From the NCBI GenBank assembly GCA_015179045.1, contig WHUZ01000019.1, forward strand, positions 496,001-560,000: a stretch of 64,000 bases of DNA. The letters are read 5' to 3'. Numbering within the stretch: the first letter of the stretch is position 1; the number at the start of each line of letters is the position of its first letter. Below are positions 46,721 through 57,871 of this stretch, piece by piece. The notes beneath the pieces are model-generated. The model saw nothing but the letters and a program-made list of their open reading frames with translations, had not been told where the DNA came from and did no database searches. The position numbers and the translations under genes were made by a program. Source of the stretch: Kalaharituber pfeilii (Eukaryota; Ascomycota; Pezizomycetes; Pezizales; Pezizaceae).

Positions 46721-47415
46721 TTCTCTCTGATGCTCACATCGCAATTGCTCTTATTACTCCTATGTATAGTGGCCTCCAGCTGCTGGGGCGGATGCTCCAC
46801 TTGCTGATCGCCATACCTGTGAACGCCCCTAAACGGTGTAGGCAACAGTCTGGCTAGTCCAGACTAGGGCATTCAGAAGACAGCCTGGGCTGGATTGGCC
46901 AGACCAAGCTGTCGTAGTCCCCGTAGGAGGTAAGAACCAGTAGATCCGGCGTTGATTAAATGGGGAGTTCCCTCAATGCCGCCGGAGTAATACGGGGAAA
47001 TCAGGGCTTTCCTCCCCTACAGTAAAGGATGCCATGTTCTAACTTGGGGATTTTGTTGGAGCATGTAGAGTAGTTCTGAGACTGGAAATATCTAGATTTT
47101 AGCCCATACAGGTTCGTCTATGACAAATGGGAACTATGTGGGGTCTCGCTGTAATATGGCTTGGCTGCATGAGCTGAACGAATACAGCGATGTGACGGAC
47201 GCATTGTTGGATGGGTCGACCGATATGAGCATCTTTCATAAGAAAATACGTTTCAAATTCGTACGTTCACTGTACTCATGTCCAAATACGTTTGCTGTAA
47301 CACATAAAAACAAAATAATAGAATTAAATAAAATTAGAAAGCAAAAAATAAAACAGGTTGCCCTGGTTCCACCAGAATCTAAACATATGGAGCCGGAGCA
47401 TTAAGAGACAACAGC
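46721..47415. other. No supported gene
   Basis: Possibly more decayed copia sequence at its left end. AT-rich around 47290-47360. No gene is called. Confidence 0.35.
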
Positions 47416-47472
47416 TCCCTACCGTATGCCCGTACCTAGCCTGTATGCGGAGTTATGTGATTAAAAAAAAGA
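47416..47472 (+). mobile_element. Short tailed retroelement, type A2
   Basis: CCCTACCGTATGCCCGTACC, then TAGCCTGTATGCGGAGTTAT, GTGATTA and eight A. A perfect 11-bp duplication GAGACAACAGC lies at 47405-47415 and 47473-47483. It interrupts a copy of the dispersed repeat that reads GAGACAACAGCATTCC without interruption at 43620. Confidence 0.82.
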
Positions 47473-48050
47473 GAGACAACAGCATTCCACTTCTGCCAAG
47501 GTACGGTATAGAGAACTCAACCTCCTGTTGCACTGTCCCGCGTGTCCCCCTCCGACAAACCCCTTTGACAACCTCTCTGACAACCCCGACGCCCCCTTCG
47601 CGGCTCTTCCAAACCGCAACGATCTTAATTTCGGACTCCTCCGCCACCTCTCAGTCGCACCTCAACTCGAGTAGTACCTGTCACTGCTCGCTCCAGCTGC
47701 CACTTGATTAACCCCGCCCGTAACCCCGCTCGTACCCCACTCCAGCGACCACTCCGACGATCCTGCCAGCAGCTTCTCCACCCCCTCTTGTTCCACTCCC
47801 ACCATGCCCATCCCACCACCACCTCCAACTGCCCTGCCCACCTTTCCCCCCCCCAGCAGCTGCTACAGGAGCCACGCCAACGGCCCCTTCAAAAGTTTCC
47901 TGTTGTAATCATTTAGTGGTACCACTATACAGGGATTAAACTTGCGGGTACATGGGGCTTCAGGCTGGTAGGTTCATAATATGGTTGGCGGAGGAGGCCT
48001 TGCTGAGTTGGGCGCGAACTCCAAAGCGAGAGGGAGTGTATCTCTTAAAA
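47473..48050 (+). repeat. Second long copy of dispersed pyrimidine-rich repeat
   Basis: Same order as 43593-44290: GAGACAACAGCATTCCAC, then ACAACCTCTCTGACAACCCC and C/T-rich sequence, then ATGGTTGGCGGAGGAGGCC, TTGCTGAGTTGGGCGCGAAC. A tandem CCGGCCACCCGTT pair follows at 48113-48140. Confidence 0.6.
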
Positions 48051-48935
48051 GACATGCAATTGGTAGGTACACGGGCTTAAGCACACGTAGTTATGTGTAT
48101 ATAGGTATTCTTCCGGCCACCCGTTCCGGCCACCCGTTCCGGACGTCTCGGCCATGGCTGGTCCGGTGAACTCGGCTTGACCCACTCCAGCGTCCGCTCT
48201 CGCCCCCTTCTCTCTTCCTCCTCTTCTACAATCCCACCCACTTCGAGAGCTCAACGTACCTGTCCGCTCCCTTTCAGTCGCCGCTGGTGGGTCCAGCAGA
48301 TCTGCTCTCAACTATAGCCACTTCGTTTTCTATACTCCGCATTGCTGGCGAGCGAGCAGATGGACTGTTTTCTCCTCCTGCTCTCCCCCCTACCTACACT
48401 CAGGCCCATAAACGTCCGTAGATTTCATTTAACAGTCTTTCGATTTGGCAGTTCTTGTAGATTTCTTGCAATTGTGAGTTTGCGTCAATTTCGCGACTGG
48501 TTGCGTCTACTGTAGTAATCATGAATAATTTCAGCCTTATCTTATGTATGGCCTGAGAGCTGGGCTGAGACCGCATTGGTGGATGCTTGGCGCATGGTAG
48601 AGCTCCGCATCGAGATGTGAGGCGAAGTAAGTAGCTATTTATAGTTGACGATACGAGTATCATAGCATTCAGAGAACAGAATAGATCATCATTACACGCC
48701 TTGTCTACTCTCCCACCACCGGCTTAGTGCTCACAATTTCCGACAATTTCTCCGCGAGACTAGATTAATGCGTTGTCCATAGACACGCTGGACTTGATTT
48801 TAATTACCCCACTTCCGTTGATTCTGTCGAGCAACCCTGGTCTCCAACCGCGCCCGTCGAATTTGAGTAACAATTGCAGATAATTGAACCATACCATCAA
48901 AACATTCATACAGACCAACAAAACAACCAACGAGG
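48051..48935. other. Upstream region of coiled-coil gene copy 2
   Basis: No gene is visible. The last 150 nt (from about 48785) align loosely with the sequence upstream of copy 1 (GACAAACAAAA / GACCAACAAAACAACC next to the start), so the duplication included some 5' flank. Confidence 0.45.
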
Positions 48936-50024
48936 ATGAGCATTTTCCATGAGGATGGGTCATATGAGTGCGAGGCTTTGGGCATAAAAATCATTTCTGG
49001 TCAGATGGCAGAGAAGGGAATATGGAACAAGGCATCAACAAAGGACTGGATTCAGAATGCGTGGCAGATCATTGTGCATCTGAACGCCAAGCTGGAAGAG
49101 GAAGCTGCCGGAATTAGTGGTAATGGAAAGGAGAGTGATGAAAATCACAAGAAATGTGAAGGAGTGAAGCAGAGGTCAGAGAATCAGTTGTCCGGCAAGG
49201 ACAAAGAGGCTGAGCAGCACAAGACAATTGTTCGGCAAAGGCTGGAGCTGGACCTCCTCAAGCAGAATATGGGGAGGACCAAGATGATATTTGAAGAAGA
49301 GAAGAAGAGACTAGAAGGAGAGCGAGACGAGTTGAAAATGAAGCTGGAGGAGGAAAGGAGGAGGATTGACGATATGAAGGAAGGGCAAGATTGGTGCCGT
49401 TGTCGAGATGACATCAAGGCAATTGTGGAGGATAATCAGAGGAGGTTGGGCGACGTGAAGACTGCGTTAAACAAGGCTATGGGCAATCTTGAGGTGGATA
49501 TTCACATTTACAAGAACGCAGTGGAGGAAGCGGTGGAGAAGTTGCATGCAATTAGGGAGTCAATAGATGGTATTGTGGATAAAGGAGGAAATGGAACTAG
49601 GAATACCATTGACTATCGCTATGGACCTGGGCTGCGGTATGTAGGATATGTCAGGAGAAGGATGGTGGACATGCTCCGTCCAACGGAGAAGAAAGAGTTG
49701 AGCAGTCAGTTGGTGGAGGTGTACAACACATTACTGACTGCGGCGAAGAATAAGACATACTCAAATTCGCCAGCACATACTATGGTTTTCAACGTGCTGG
49801 AAAAGTATGGGCTGGTAGTCGAGTGTGGATATGGGATGGGTGCGAACGTCGACAGGCTTAACTGGCGGGAACCTGAGGTTCTGAAGTATAGGAGGTTGGA
49901 AGAGGTGTCGTTGTTGGTGGCAGATAGGAACTGTGGGTGGTTGGGGTTTTCTCATTTGCACAGTTTGATCATGCTTTGTGCTTACTTGGGTACTGAGCTC
50001 GATGGAGAAACCGTGAGATGGTAG
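48936..50024 (+). CDS. Coiled-coil protein of unknown family, copy 2
   Basis: 362 codons, the same length as copy 1, with no gaps in the alignment. Residues 1-145 differ from copy 1 at only about a dozen positions. Residues 146-362 differ at roughly one in five. Shared blocks are ALGIKIISGQMAEKGIWNKA, the coiled coil EEEKKRLEGERDELKMKLEE and the C-terminal GWLGFSHLHSLIM. Variable patches lie at about 175-215 and 295-310 of the protein. Both copies are intact, which argues that both are or recently were under selection. The function is unknown. Confidence 0.78.
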   Translation: MSIFHEDGSYECEALGIKIISGQMAEKGIWNKASTKDWIQNAWQIIVHLNAKLEEEAAGISGNGKESDENHKKCEGVKQRSENQLSGKDKEAEQHKTIVRQRLELDLLKQNMGRTKMIFEEEKKRLEGERDELKMKLEEERRRIDDMKEGQDWCRCRDDIKAIVEDNQRRLGDVKTALNKAMGNLEVDIHIYKNAVEEAVEKLHAIRESIDGIVDKGGNGTRNTIDYRYGPGLRYVGYVRRRMVDMLRPTEKKELSSQLVEVYNTLLTAAKNKTYSNSPAHTMVFNVLEKYGLVVECGYGMGANVDRLNWREPEVLKYRRLEEVSLLVADRNCGWLGFSHLHSLIMLCAYLGTELDGETVRW

Positions 50025-51281
50025 ACTTTTTCTGTTTTTTTTAACTTCATTTCATTCCATTTTATTTCTCTTCTCATGATTTGAGATGAACAGGGAGATC
50101 CAAATTTATTTGCTCTATTTCAAAACCGTTGTCTTGCATATATATAGTAGTTAGCCACGGTTGATCCACTTGCTCCGGCACGAGGGGATTGAGCTTTGTT
50201 GACTGATAATTAAACCCCCCCCCCCAAAAAAAAAAAAAAAGACACGAATAAGCTGAATATGAATATCTCCATCCTTTATGAAATTTTTCAACTCAATAGA
50301 AGTAAGATGAACGGGAGAATTGATTGAGGGAAGACGAGCAATAACGGTTTGAAGAGGGATGCGTAGTGAATTTCTCGTTACAAGCAGCCCACTGATATAA
50401 GAAACGTCCCTGCTCTATGGATTTTTGCATGGATAAATAAGAAAGTCTCTTTAAGTACCATGATTTTATTTTTTTCCCTTACATATACAATCTCGAGGTG
50501 CTTATAATGAGAGGTTGTATTTTCCGTCATGCGGTGCGGGGATGACAGGGGTGTTTTCAGCGAGAAGGTAGCGGAGTTGTTGAAGTCCTACAAGATATAG
50601 CCTGAGGAAAACAACAGTCAACTATTACTCCCGTCTTTACACCTTGTATTGACCCTAGTTATCCTCCTAACCGTCTTCACGTGTACGTAAATATAGCTTC
50701 ATTTTCTTAAACTTTCTCTCACCATGTGTCTATCTTCGTTCTGGTCAATCACTGGTCATAAGCAACTATCCACCAATTCGAAGCAGTTGCTTATAACGAG
50801 AGTTCACTGTATGTACCATATCAGCAGTGATGCTACACTAAAAAAAACAAATCGTTTTGTAATAGGTTTTTACTACTCTCATTATATACATGGTTGTAAA
50901 GCATAACGCAGCCAATGGGTTGTGCCTGTTCAAATTCGATAGGAATTATCATTATACTAGCTAAGGCTCCCAAATCACCTCCTGTAGTTGCGCATTATGG
51001 TATGTTACCTGAAGTGCTACGGTGAGGCATGCGAGACCTTCCGAAGATCGTATGTGATGTTCCGATTCAATAATGTGCCTAAATTACTTTATCGGCTGGC
51101 CGATCCGATGCAGTAATCACGAAGCTGTTCTCGTTCCTACACTATATTTTCGGCCTCCCTATAGCTAGTGTTATTACTTCTTGGCAGCACGTGTTCTCGT
51201 ACCCAGCCTATGAGACGGTGTGCTGCCAAGAAATAATAGCAATGGCGGAGGCCTAAAATCGGCTGGGTATGTTTAGCTGCA

Positions 51282-51325
<44 letters not shown>

Positions 51326-51720
51326 TTTATATTAGCATGCAAGTTGAAATAGTGATTCTATCTATACCAATGCGATAGATATCCACCCGTTAGAAGCTCG
51401 GGACATTATCATCCAAGCATGTGAACCAAGTCTTCACTCACAAAGATTTGACGCCCCGGCGTGATAAGCGAGATATTTAAAGGCTGTTGTCATAGAAAAC
51501 AGTTTGTAATAGGTTAAATAAAACTTATGATTAGTATTAGTTTCCACAGAGTGCATTGCTTTCTTCATAGTTTGAACGCTAAATGGTAACTTGATCGATC
51601 ATGGATAAGAAGGTAAAGAATATCACTGACGGTTGTGGAAAACGCTTTGTGGATTGCGACAACATGCCTTGGGGCGTAGCAGTGTGGAGGGCCAGAAGGA
51701 ATGTCAATCTACGGTAAAAT
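50025..51720. other. No gene; transposon-end-like fragments
   Basis: C9A15 tract at 50217-50240. GCTTATAACGAGAGTTCACT at 50788 and GCTTATAATGAGAGGTTGTA at 50500 look like pogo/Tigger-type ends but I cannot pair them. 51186-51275 is a partial copy of the fold-back element at 57754-57871. A T-run directly followed by an A-run lies at 51284-51325. Confidence 0.4.
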
Positions 51721-52710
51721 AGAATGCTCAACGTTGTAAAATAACATCATCCGGGAACATGTGTTCATTCAAGCCCGCCTGGACACGATTTACATCAATT
51801 TTTCTATTTACAAGACACTTCATATTTAATGGTTCTGGGAATCGGCCAGCCAATTCAGCAATTTTGCTGCTGATATTGGTAGATGTCATCACGAATTCTA
51901 AAACCACACACAAAGAAGTCAGCGATGGCTCAGAAACGAAACAATGATGGAGGCACCAATTCAAAAAATGGACAAAACGAGTCAGTGCCTCTCTTACCGT
52001 CCTTCCTCCAATAGTTCCTCCAACAGCAGCCTCTTGGACAGCCTCTCCCCAAATGGTCAACGCCAAGCCCGCTCTTGTCTTGCCAAGACCTCTTCCACAA
52101 TGCTCTTCCCGACCCTTCGCCCACTTAACTGTATGCAATTGACTCGCTCTCTGGTTCTCCTAGTTACACCATTCCTCTTTCCTTACTATCCACATTCCCT
52201 TCCCATTCTCATAAGTTCTCCTACTATCAATATCACCTCTTTAGTTCGCGTTCTCTCCTTGTCCTCCTGTGCCATCAATCTCGTCTTGATACTAAGGGTA
52301 TCTAAGCCACCACTTTCCAGTCTTTTGTTCAATCCTCTTATCGTTGCTTTACTTGGTCCTTTGGATATAATAGCCGAAAATGCTGGTGCCACTCCAGAAG
52401 AGCTAGCTTTATCAGGAGGCTCCTTTGGCCTGCAATCTTCACGCTTTCGCAACTATCAAATCCATGCAAGAGCTTTACGTCCACAACTTGAATCCTCTCA
52501 ACACATATTTTGGCCAGAGACCTGTTCCCGAAGATGTTGAAAAGCATCTTACTCTTCTGGATGCTATCTCACTGCCACTCATTGCCCGCCGATCTGATGT
52601 TGCCGCAATTGGAATTGTCATTGGTGACCATGCATTCCCTGCTTCATGCTATGCAAAGTGCGCTCTACGCACTAATGCAGAGTAAAAGCAATGGTATCTT
52701 TTATTAAAAA
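51721..52710. other. Unresolved protein-like region
   Basis: Frames on both strands look partly protein-like. On the minus strand, 52138-51728 and 52452-52186 have no domain that I know. On the plus strand, 52470-52685 reads TIKSMQELYVHNLNPLNTYF and LLDAISLPLIARRSDVAAIG to a stop. It could be a decayed gene or repeat ORF. I cannot choose a strand. Confidence 0.25.
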
Positions 52711-53284
52711 CCAGCTAATATAAAGGCAGACATGGGATACGAATTGTTACAACTCATTTTGCCTTTTTGCAAAGGAAAGATGTAGCAGGGGTTGAAAACA
52801 ACTGTAGAAACAGTTAAGAGAAAATGGGTGGAGTAGGCTAGACTCCAACGAACTCACGGTGAAAGTTGAAAACATTCCATCCAAGCTTTCACTCTAATAT
52901 TTTCAACTTTGTACCACTCACCACGCATACACGAAACATTCAAGTACTCAACTAAGCAGAGAAGTTCCTAGATTTGTTGACCACAATCGAAGCACGGAAG
53001 TCATTTCCTGATAATGCTCGCAAATTCCTCCAAGCAATATTAGAATTGGTCCCTCTACAATAGAGAATGACCCTGGACAATTGTTCACATTTTCCACATT
53101 GCATCAAGCATTGTAAGTGCCAATTATAATCACGCGATTATTGACAATCAGTTAAGTGCAATAGTTAGCAGAGCACTGGGGCTATTTTCTGATCAGATTT
53201 CTAAGGGCAATGCACTTTACCATGGAGCGGAAAAGTCAATGTATTGACCAGACCCTTCAACAGCGAATCAACAGGTTCAGACAA
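52711..53284. other. No supported gene
   Basis: AT-rich sequence. A near-palindromic AGTTGAAAATATT-type motif occurs near 52863-52910. Confidence 0.35.
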
Positions 53285-53345
53285 TTTTTTTTTTTTTAAA
53301 AAAAATATCATTACTCGTGTGCCTGCGGGCTATGACAGGGCGGAC
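53285..53345 (-). mobile_element. Short tailed retroelement, type B
   Basis: A T-run/A-run tail, then ATATCATTACTCGTGTGCC, TGCGGGCTATGACAGGGC. This is the complement of the type B end GAGTAATGATAT. The flanking GACAAT is at most a 6-bp duplication. Confidence 0.62.
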
Positions 53346-53689
53346 AATACTTTATAAGTATCATTATGATCACATCCTGGGCAACCGGCAACACACATAA
53401 TGAACAAAAACAGCGTGGGGTCTTTACAATGGAAAAAGTATTGTCTCCGCAACCACTTGATATCAATAACTTGCTGACACCGAACCCACAGGTGCCAGAT
53501 ATTCCTTTGCCAATTTCTGTAGAGGTGCCAACAGATCTCACGATTGTGAACTTCTATGTGCAGAGAAACTCGCAGGAGCCATGTGATGCGGTTGCAATCA
53601 CCGCTCAGCGCTCCAGGCTCAATTCCCCACATTCAATGGACCCGAAACGGTGCCCCCTTATACCTCTATATCTTCACTCTTTTTTTTTT

Positions 53690-53734
53690 TTTGATCACGT
53701 AACCCCGCATACAGGCTACGAGCCTATGGCAGGG
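53690..53734 (-). mobile_element. Short tailed retroelement, type A2
   Basis: A T-run, then GATCACGTAACCCCGCATAC, AGGCTACGAGCCTATGGCAG. It contains a perfect hairpin AGGCT-CGT-AGCCT on the element strand. The flanks CTATATCTTCACTC and GATATAGTTACACTC are only loosely similar, so the duplication is old or uncertain. Confidence 0.7.
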
Positions 53735-54996
53735 ATATAGTTACACTCAGGGAGTCCGTCCACTGCGAATGCAGTGTAGTTATGCATATTCGATCTTTAC
53801 TCCTGCACAGGTACTTTCCTAATAAACCTTGCGTCAAATCGGGGTCTCCAAACAATCATGTCTCCTCTGTCATGAATTCCTCTCAGCACTCAATTCTGGA
53901 AACCATACCGGGCCCTCTCATGCCGAACATCGGCAAGCGGAGTTACGTAATGTTCAAAAAAGAAGACACCATACTGGCCCCATTTTCTTAACATCTGAGT
54001 GCCATAGAAAGGTACCAACAACGGACACCATCTGGTGCCCCCACATGATTGTATATAGTGCTTGGAGAAACGCGTTGAGCTTGGGTTGGACTCAATAATT
54101 CATTTGGTCAGGAATCGCCGGAGGAGTGATTCCGCCGCGTTAAGGTGGCTAAACTATGTGGAATGCTTGGAGAATATTCAGTTTGTACCTAATGCAATCT
54201 TAGACGACAGTGATTAGTTGCTCTTAATCTTTGTTTCATGTTTTTCTTAGTAACATTATGTCTCCCTCCTCCCCCTCCCCAAGTGTTTGCCTCTAATCTA
54301 GCGTCTTTATTCTTCCAACCGAGTCTGCATAACCCCTCCCCCGTGATATCCCTCAAGTGGCTGAATGGTATTGATGTAGGAAAAACAATATCAGTGAACT
54401 TTCGCGCTCATGAGTATCGACCGAATAGGTAGATGTATATTGAGAATACTTCTATAGATGTATATATGTGTTTGTGTGTGGTGCGCTTGTGTGGGAAATA
54501 CATACTACAGTACAGTACTACCTATAGGAGCCTGTGAGACCTTCCTGACTGAGATGTTGCATGTACTTAATGAAAGTTAGTCTGGTCAGACTAAATGACA
54601 GGTCAGGGTATGGGGAATCACAACTTTAATTTCTCTGAGTATATATTTAATCTCATTCATCCCCAGATACCGATATGATATATCACATCGCTGTTTTCAC
54701 GCAGTACTAAGCGCATGAAATGAGACCTATATTTACATAGCAATTAAGTAACACACTACTCAAGAATCCAACTAACTTACTATTTATGCATTAGTCAGCC
54801 GTTCCAATACTCTTTGAACCAGCGAGTAGTTAGTACTCACGCGCACTCTCATATGATATGCGCTTTACCTTTGCCACTCTAAATTTTGAAGTCGCACATT
54901 TCTGCCACCTGCATAGCCTGGTTGGCCACCTGCGTTATCTAATCTCAAAAAACTAGCCGGCATCGGAAAGGGAAAAAGAAAAACAAAAAATAAATT
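53735..54996. other. No supported gene
   Basis: No coding signal. A TG-rich microsatellite-like stretch lies at 54462-54490. Confidence 0.4.
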
Positions 54997-55111
54997 GACC
55001 AGTAGGTGATTTGAACACCTAGCCTTTCGATGCCAACTTCCTCATACTAACCCGGCGGGCTGAAGACTGAGGCAACTGGAGTCGAACGCGCTACCGTTGC
55101 GCCAACCAGCC
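54997..55111 (-). tRNA. tRNA-Trp (anticodon CCA) with 44-nt intron
   Basis: On the minus strand the acceptor GGCTGGT (55111-55105) pairs with ACTGGTC (3' end) with three G-U pairs. The D-arm is GCGC-AACGGTA-GCGC. The anticodon stem TTCGA pairs with TCGAA and the loop is CTCCAG|A with anticodon CCA at 55079-55077. The intron is 55075-55032, one base after the anticodon, the canonical position. The T-arm is AGGTG-TTCAAAT-CACCT. A T-rich pol III terminator follows the 3' end. The wobble-rich acceptor stem is the only oddity. Confidence 0.85.
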
Positions 55112-55500
55112 TATCTTGTTATGTTGTCATTCAGGCAATACGTGGTCTGTAATGCTGTAGTTGACTGTGGCGTCTAAGGATTGTCGCATTTACACGCTGA
55201 GGGACTGGACTCTGAGCTTGGGGAACTTGCTCCCGTCTAAGTGGAGAACAGCTTCGGAATCGCTATCACCATCCAGGACGCCTTGTGCATGGGACTTTCA
55301 TTTCTTTCATGTACTGCTAACGCTCTCCTCGTGAATATGAAATGCTAAATTTGTGTAGTACTGCGGCTACATGTTTCTTTGGGCCCCTTCATTTGCATTC
55401 TTGTTAAATGGTTACAAGAGTGATTGGCCAGCTATAGTACATAACTATAGTTTTCACCATTACTTGTGGCCAAGTCGACTTGGGCACCAGTATTGCTACC
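55112..55500. other. No supported gene
   Basis: Interval between the tRNA and the F-box gene, containing the 5' flank of the tRNA and the 3' flank of the F-box gene. Nothing else is visible. Confidence 0.4.
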
Positions 55501-57180
55501 CTAAATGAGCAAAGTCCATCCCCTCCCCATATGAAACCCAAAATCAACCTCTGCTCTCCTCGCTGCTTCTGCTAATGTCTCGACATACTCGTGCGTTCGG
55601 TGTTCCATGTCATACGTCATTCGGCCCCCCTCGACTATCAGCTCTCTGAATACCGGCATCTTTCTCCACCTACTCTTCCTCTCCAACAACTCTTTCAGCG
55701 CAAACGTCGAATGCATCATCCCCCATACCTCCGTCTGTACCCTCAGCAGCTCAAGACAACTTGGCAACTCATCAATCAACTGAAAATTACCATTCCCCTT
55801 ATCCAAAGTCTCGAGCTCTAAGTTTCTCGATTCTGGCTGCATCCCTCGTGTCCCAAAAATCATGCCCAATGGGATCTCAAGTTTGCGAAGCTTCGTGAAG
55901 CCCTCCAAAGAGCCCCCAAAAATAGTTGTGAACTGCTTGTGACTCGGACTCATCAAGTGATCCTCTTCAGTAGTGTCGTCTTGCCACTCAGCAAAGTCAT
56001 TCTCGATGTCTTCGTCGCCAGCAGCCGCAGTTGTAGATGATGGGAAATCGCAAAAATTCCAGACTCGAAGTTCTTCTAAATCGGATGCAAAGCGGCAAAG
56101 TAACTTTCCCACATTCGACCCTCGTATTTGGTGATTCTTGCATCTCCAAGTATTCGGCATGACTGCGTAACTGAATCTTTTCAGTTTTATAGGCAATTGA
56201 AGCAGCTCTTCCACCACTGACGATGATAAACAGCAACCTTCAAGGTCTATACTTGTCACTCGAGACGTTCTGTACAAACTGGGTGCCACAAATCTAGAGA
56301 TACGAGAAGGATGCCTTCCCTTTAAACAGGTAGCTCCGACTTCTTGAATGGAAGGCAAAAAGAGTACCGGCAAAATGGATGTGAAGGCTGTCATCGTCTC
56401 CCCAGGCAATACAGATCCCTTTACGAACTTGAATGATCTCAGCCAACTCAAGTAAACCGATTGAGGTGGCGGTGGTGCTGGTGGTGGTGATAGTGGTGGT
56501 GGAGGTACATAAGTGGGACCCATAGATAGAAACCAAGGAGCAAGAAGAGGTTTCCCAGCTGCCCTTTCTAGTTCAGCGGCCCACTTCTTGTCCTCATCAG
56601 GATCATTCTCTGGAATGACGTGCTCCAATGTCCTCAAAGCTGGTAGCCGTTGCAAAAGTGCCCTCATAGACTGTTCAAACATGCTGTTCAATTTCTGCCA
56701 TGCTTCAATCTTGTGCCAGAGTGGGCACATTCCACATTCATAGAGCTCACGTAGAAGTCCATCTTCGTCATCGAAGGGATGTGGCAGAGATCGATTTTGT
56801 GATATTAACTCAGAAGGATCAAAGTAAGATACAAAGTCAAAAAAATCGACGGATAAGTGCTTGACGTGCAGAGCAATATGAGGTGCATTAATCACCAGTC
56901 TGAGAAACCTTCGTGCCTCACCCAGGTTCCGAAGGGAGATGCGGTGGAAAAGAACTTCTAGTGCAACACCTCGGTACCTATGAGATACAAGTGAGAAGTT
57001 GGAAGAGACCTCAAGGTGTTCACAAATCTCCAAGAGAATCTCGTCCGGCAGAACTGAGAGACAGGCTTTTCGCGGGCTGTGAACATTCCGCACGAGTCGA
57101 GCTTCAGTTGTGCTTTGATATACAGCTGGGTCTTTCTGGGCTTCTAAACCCTTGGTGGGTTGGTGGATATAATGCTCCAT
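55501..57180 (-). CDS. F-box protein, 559 aa
   Basis: Single-exon frame. Residues about 40-85 match the F-box core (LSVLPDEILLEICEHLEVSS, then NFSLVSHRYRGVALEVLFHR), the helix bundle that binds SKP1 in SCF ubiquitin ligases. The rest is Leu-rich and LRR-like (VTSIDLEGCCLSSSVVEELL, LEELRVWNF, LRKLEIPLGMIFG), the usual substrate-binding layout in fungal F-box families. A Pro-rich loop (YVPPPPLSPPPAPPPPQ) lies near residue 225-245 and an acidic patch (GDEDIENDFAEW) near 395. Fungal F-box genes are often numerous and lineage-specific, so the substrate cannot be named. Confidence 0.82.
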   Translation of the reverse strand: MEHYIHQPTKGLEAQKDPAVYQSTTEARLVRNVHSPRKACLSVLPDEILLEICEHLEVSSNFSLVSHRYRGVALEVLFHRISLRNLGEARRFLRLVINAPHIALHVKHLSVDFFDFVSYFDPSELISQNRSLPHPFDDEDGLLRELYECGMCPLWHKIEAWQKLNSMFEQSMRALLQRLPALRTLEHVIPENDPDEDKKWAAELERAAGKPLLAPWFLSMGPTYVPPPPLSPPPAPPPPQSVYLSWLRSFKFVKGSVLPGETMTAFTSILPVLFLPSIQEVGATCLKGRHPSRISRFVAPSLYRTSRVTSIDLEGCCLSSSVVEELLQLPIKLKRFSYAVMPNTWRCKNHQIRGSNVGKLLCRFASDLEELRVWNFCDFPSSTTAAAGDEDIENDFAEWQDDTTEEDHLMSPSHKQFTTIFGGSLEGFTKLRKLEIPLGMIFGTRGMQPESRNLELETLDKGNGNFQLIDELPSCLELLRVQTEVWGMMHSTFALKELLERKSRWRKMPVFRELIVEGGRMTYDMEHRTHEYVETLAEAARRAEVDFGFHMGRGWTLLI

Positions 57181-57753
57181 AAGGTTGGGTTGAAAGTTTG
57201 AGTGCTGAAGACCTTTAGAATTGTCTCAGTGACATATGCAGATCTGATGTGAAGTAGAAAGAATAGATTTGATTTGGAGATATTATGGCAAATGGATACG
57301 TCTCAGCTGCTTGTAAGATGGAGATGGAAAAAGAGAAAGAGCAATAGATGTGGAACCCTATAAACGACCTCTTGATAAGTGGACAAAGCTTTCGAAATTT
57401 AGCAGGAAGTGCTCTCAACTCTAGTAATGGAGTCTCACAATGGCCCAATGCAAACGACCCTCACGTTCAGATGATAACAGCACGTTATTCCCCTTGATGC
57501 CTCAGTACTTCCACCGCCCCAAATGGCTGGTCTCCTTGTTGGCACTAGGCTACTTGTGATTGCCGCATTTGGAAATTGAAGTGCCAAGGCTCGGGATAAG
57601 GAAGGAGGCCTTTAATGGTGTAACATGCTTTTACTTGCACCAAGATGTACATATATGCATTCAAGTGAGTACGCTATGTAGGTACTAGTCAGCGTGCGGC
57701 GAAGTTGTTTGAATTCAAGTACTTACATAGGTAGTCTCATGCCAGTACTTACA
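57181..57753. other. Promoter side of the F-box gene
   Basis: Upstream of the minus-strand F-box start. I see no gene or clear element. Confidence 0.4.
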
Positions 57754-57871
57754 TGCTCTCGTACCCAGCCTAAGAGACGGTGTGCTGCCAAGAAATAATA
57801 GCAAAGATACCTTCTGCTATTATTTTACGGCCAGGCCAAGGTGGTGGCCTAATAGTATGGGTACGAGAGCA
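57754..57871. mobile_element. Small fold-back element
   Basis: Inverted ends TGCTCTCGTACCCA and TGGGTACGAGAGCA, with an inner CCAAGAAATAATAGCA/TGCTATTATT pair, so the unit folds on itself. AGTACT occurs outside both ends. A partial relative is at 51186-51275 (TTCTCGTACCCAGCC, GTGCTGCCAAGAAATAATAG), and a weaker one near 40345. Confidence 0.6.
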
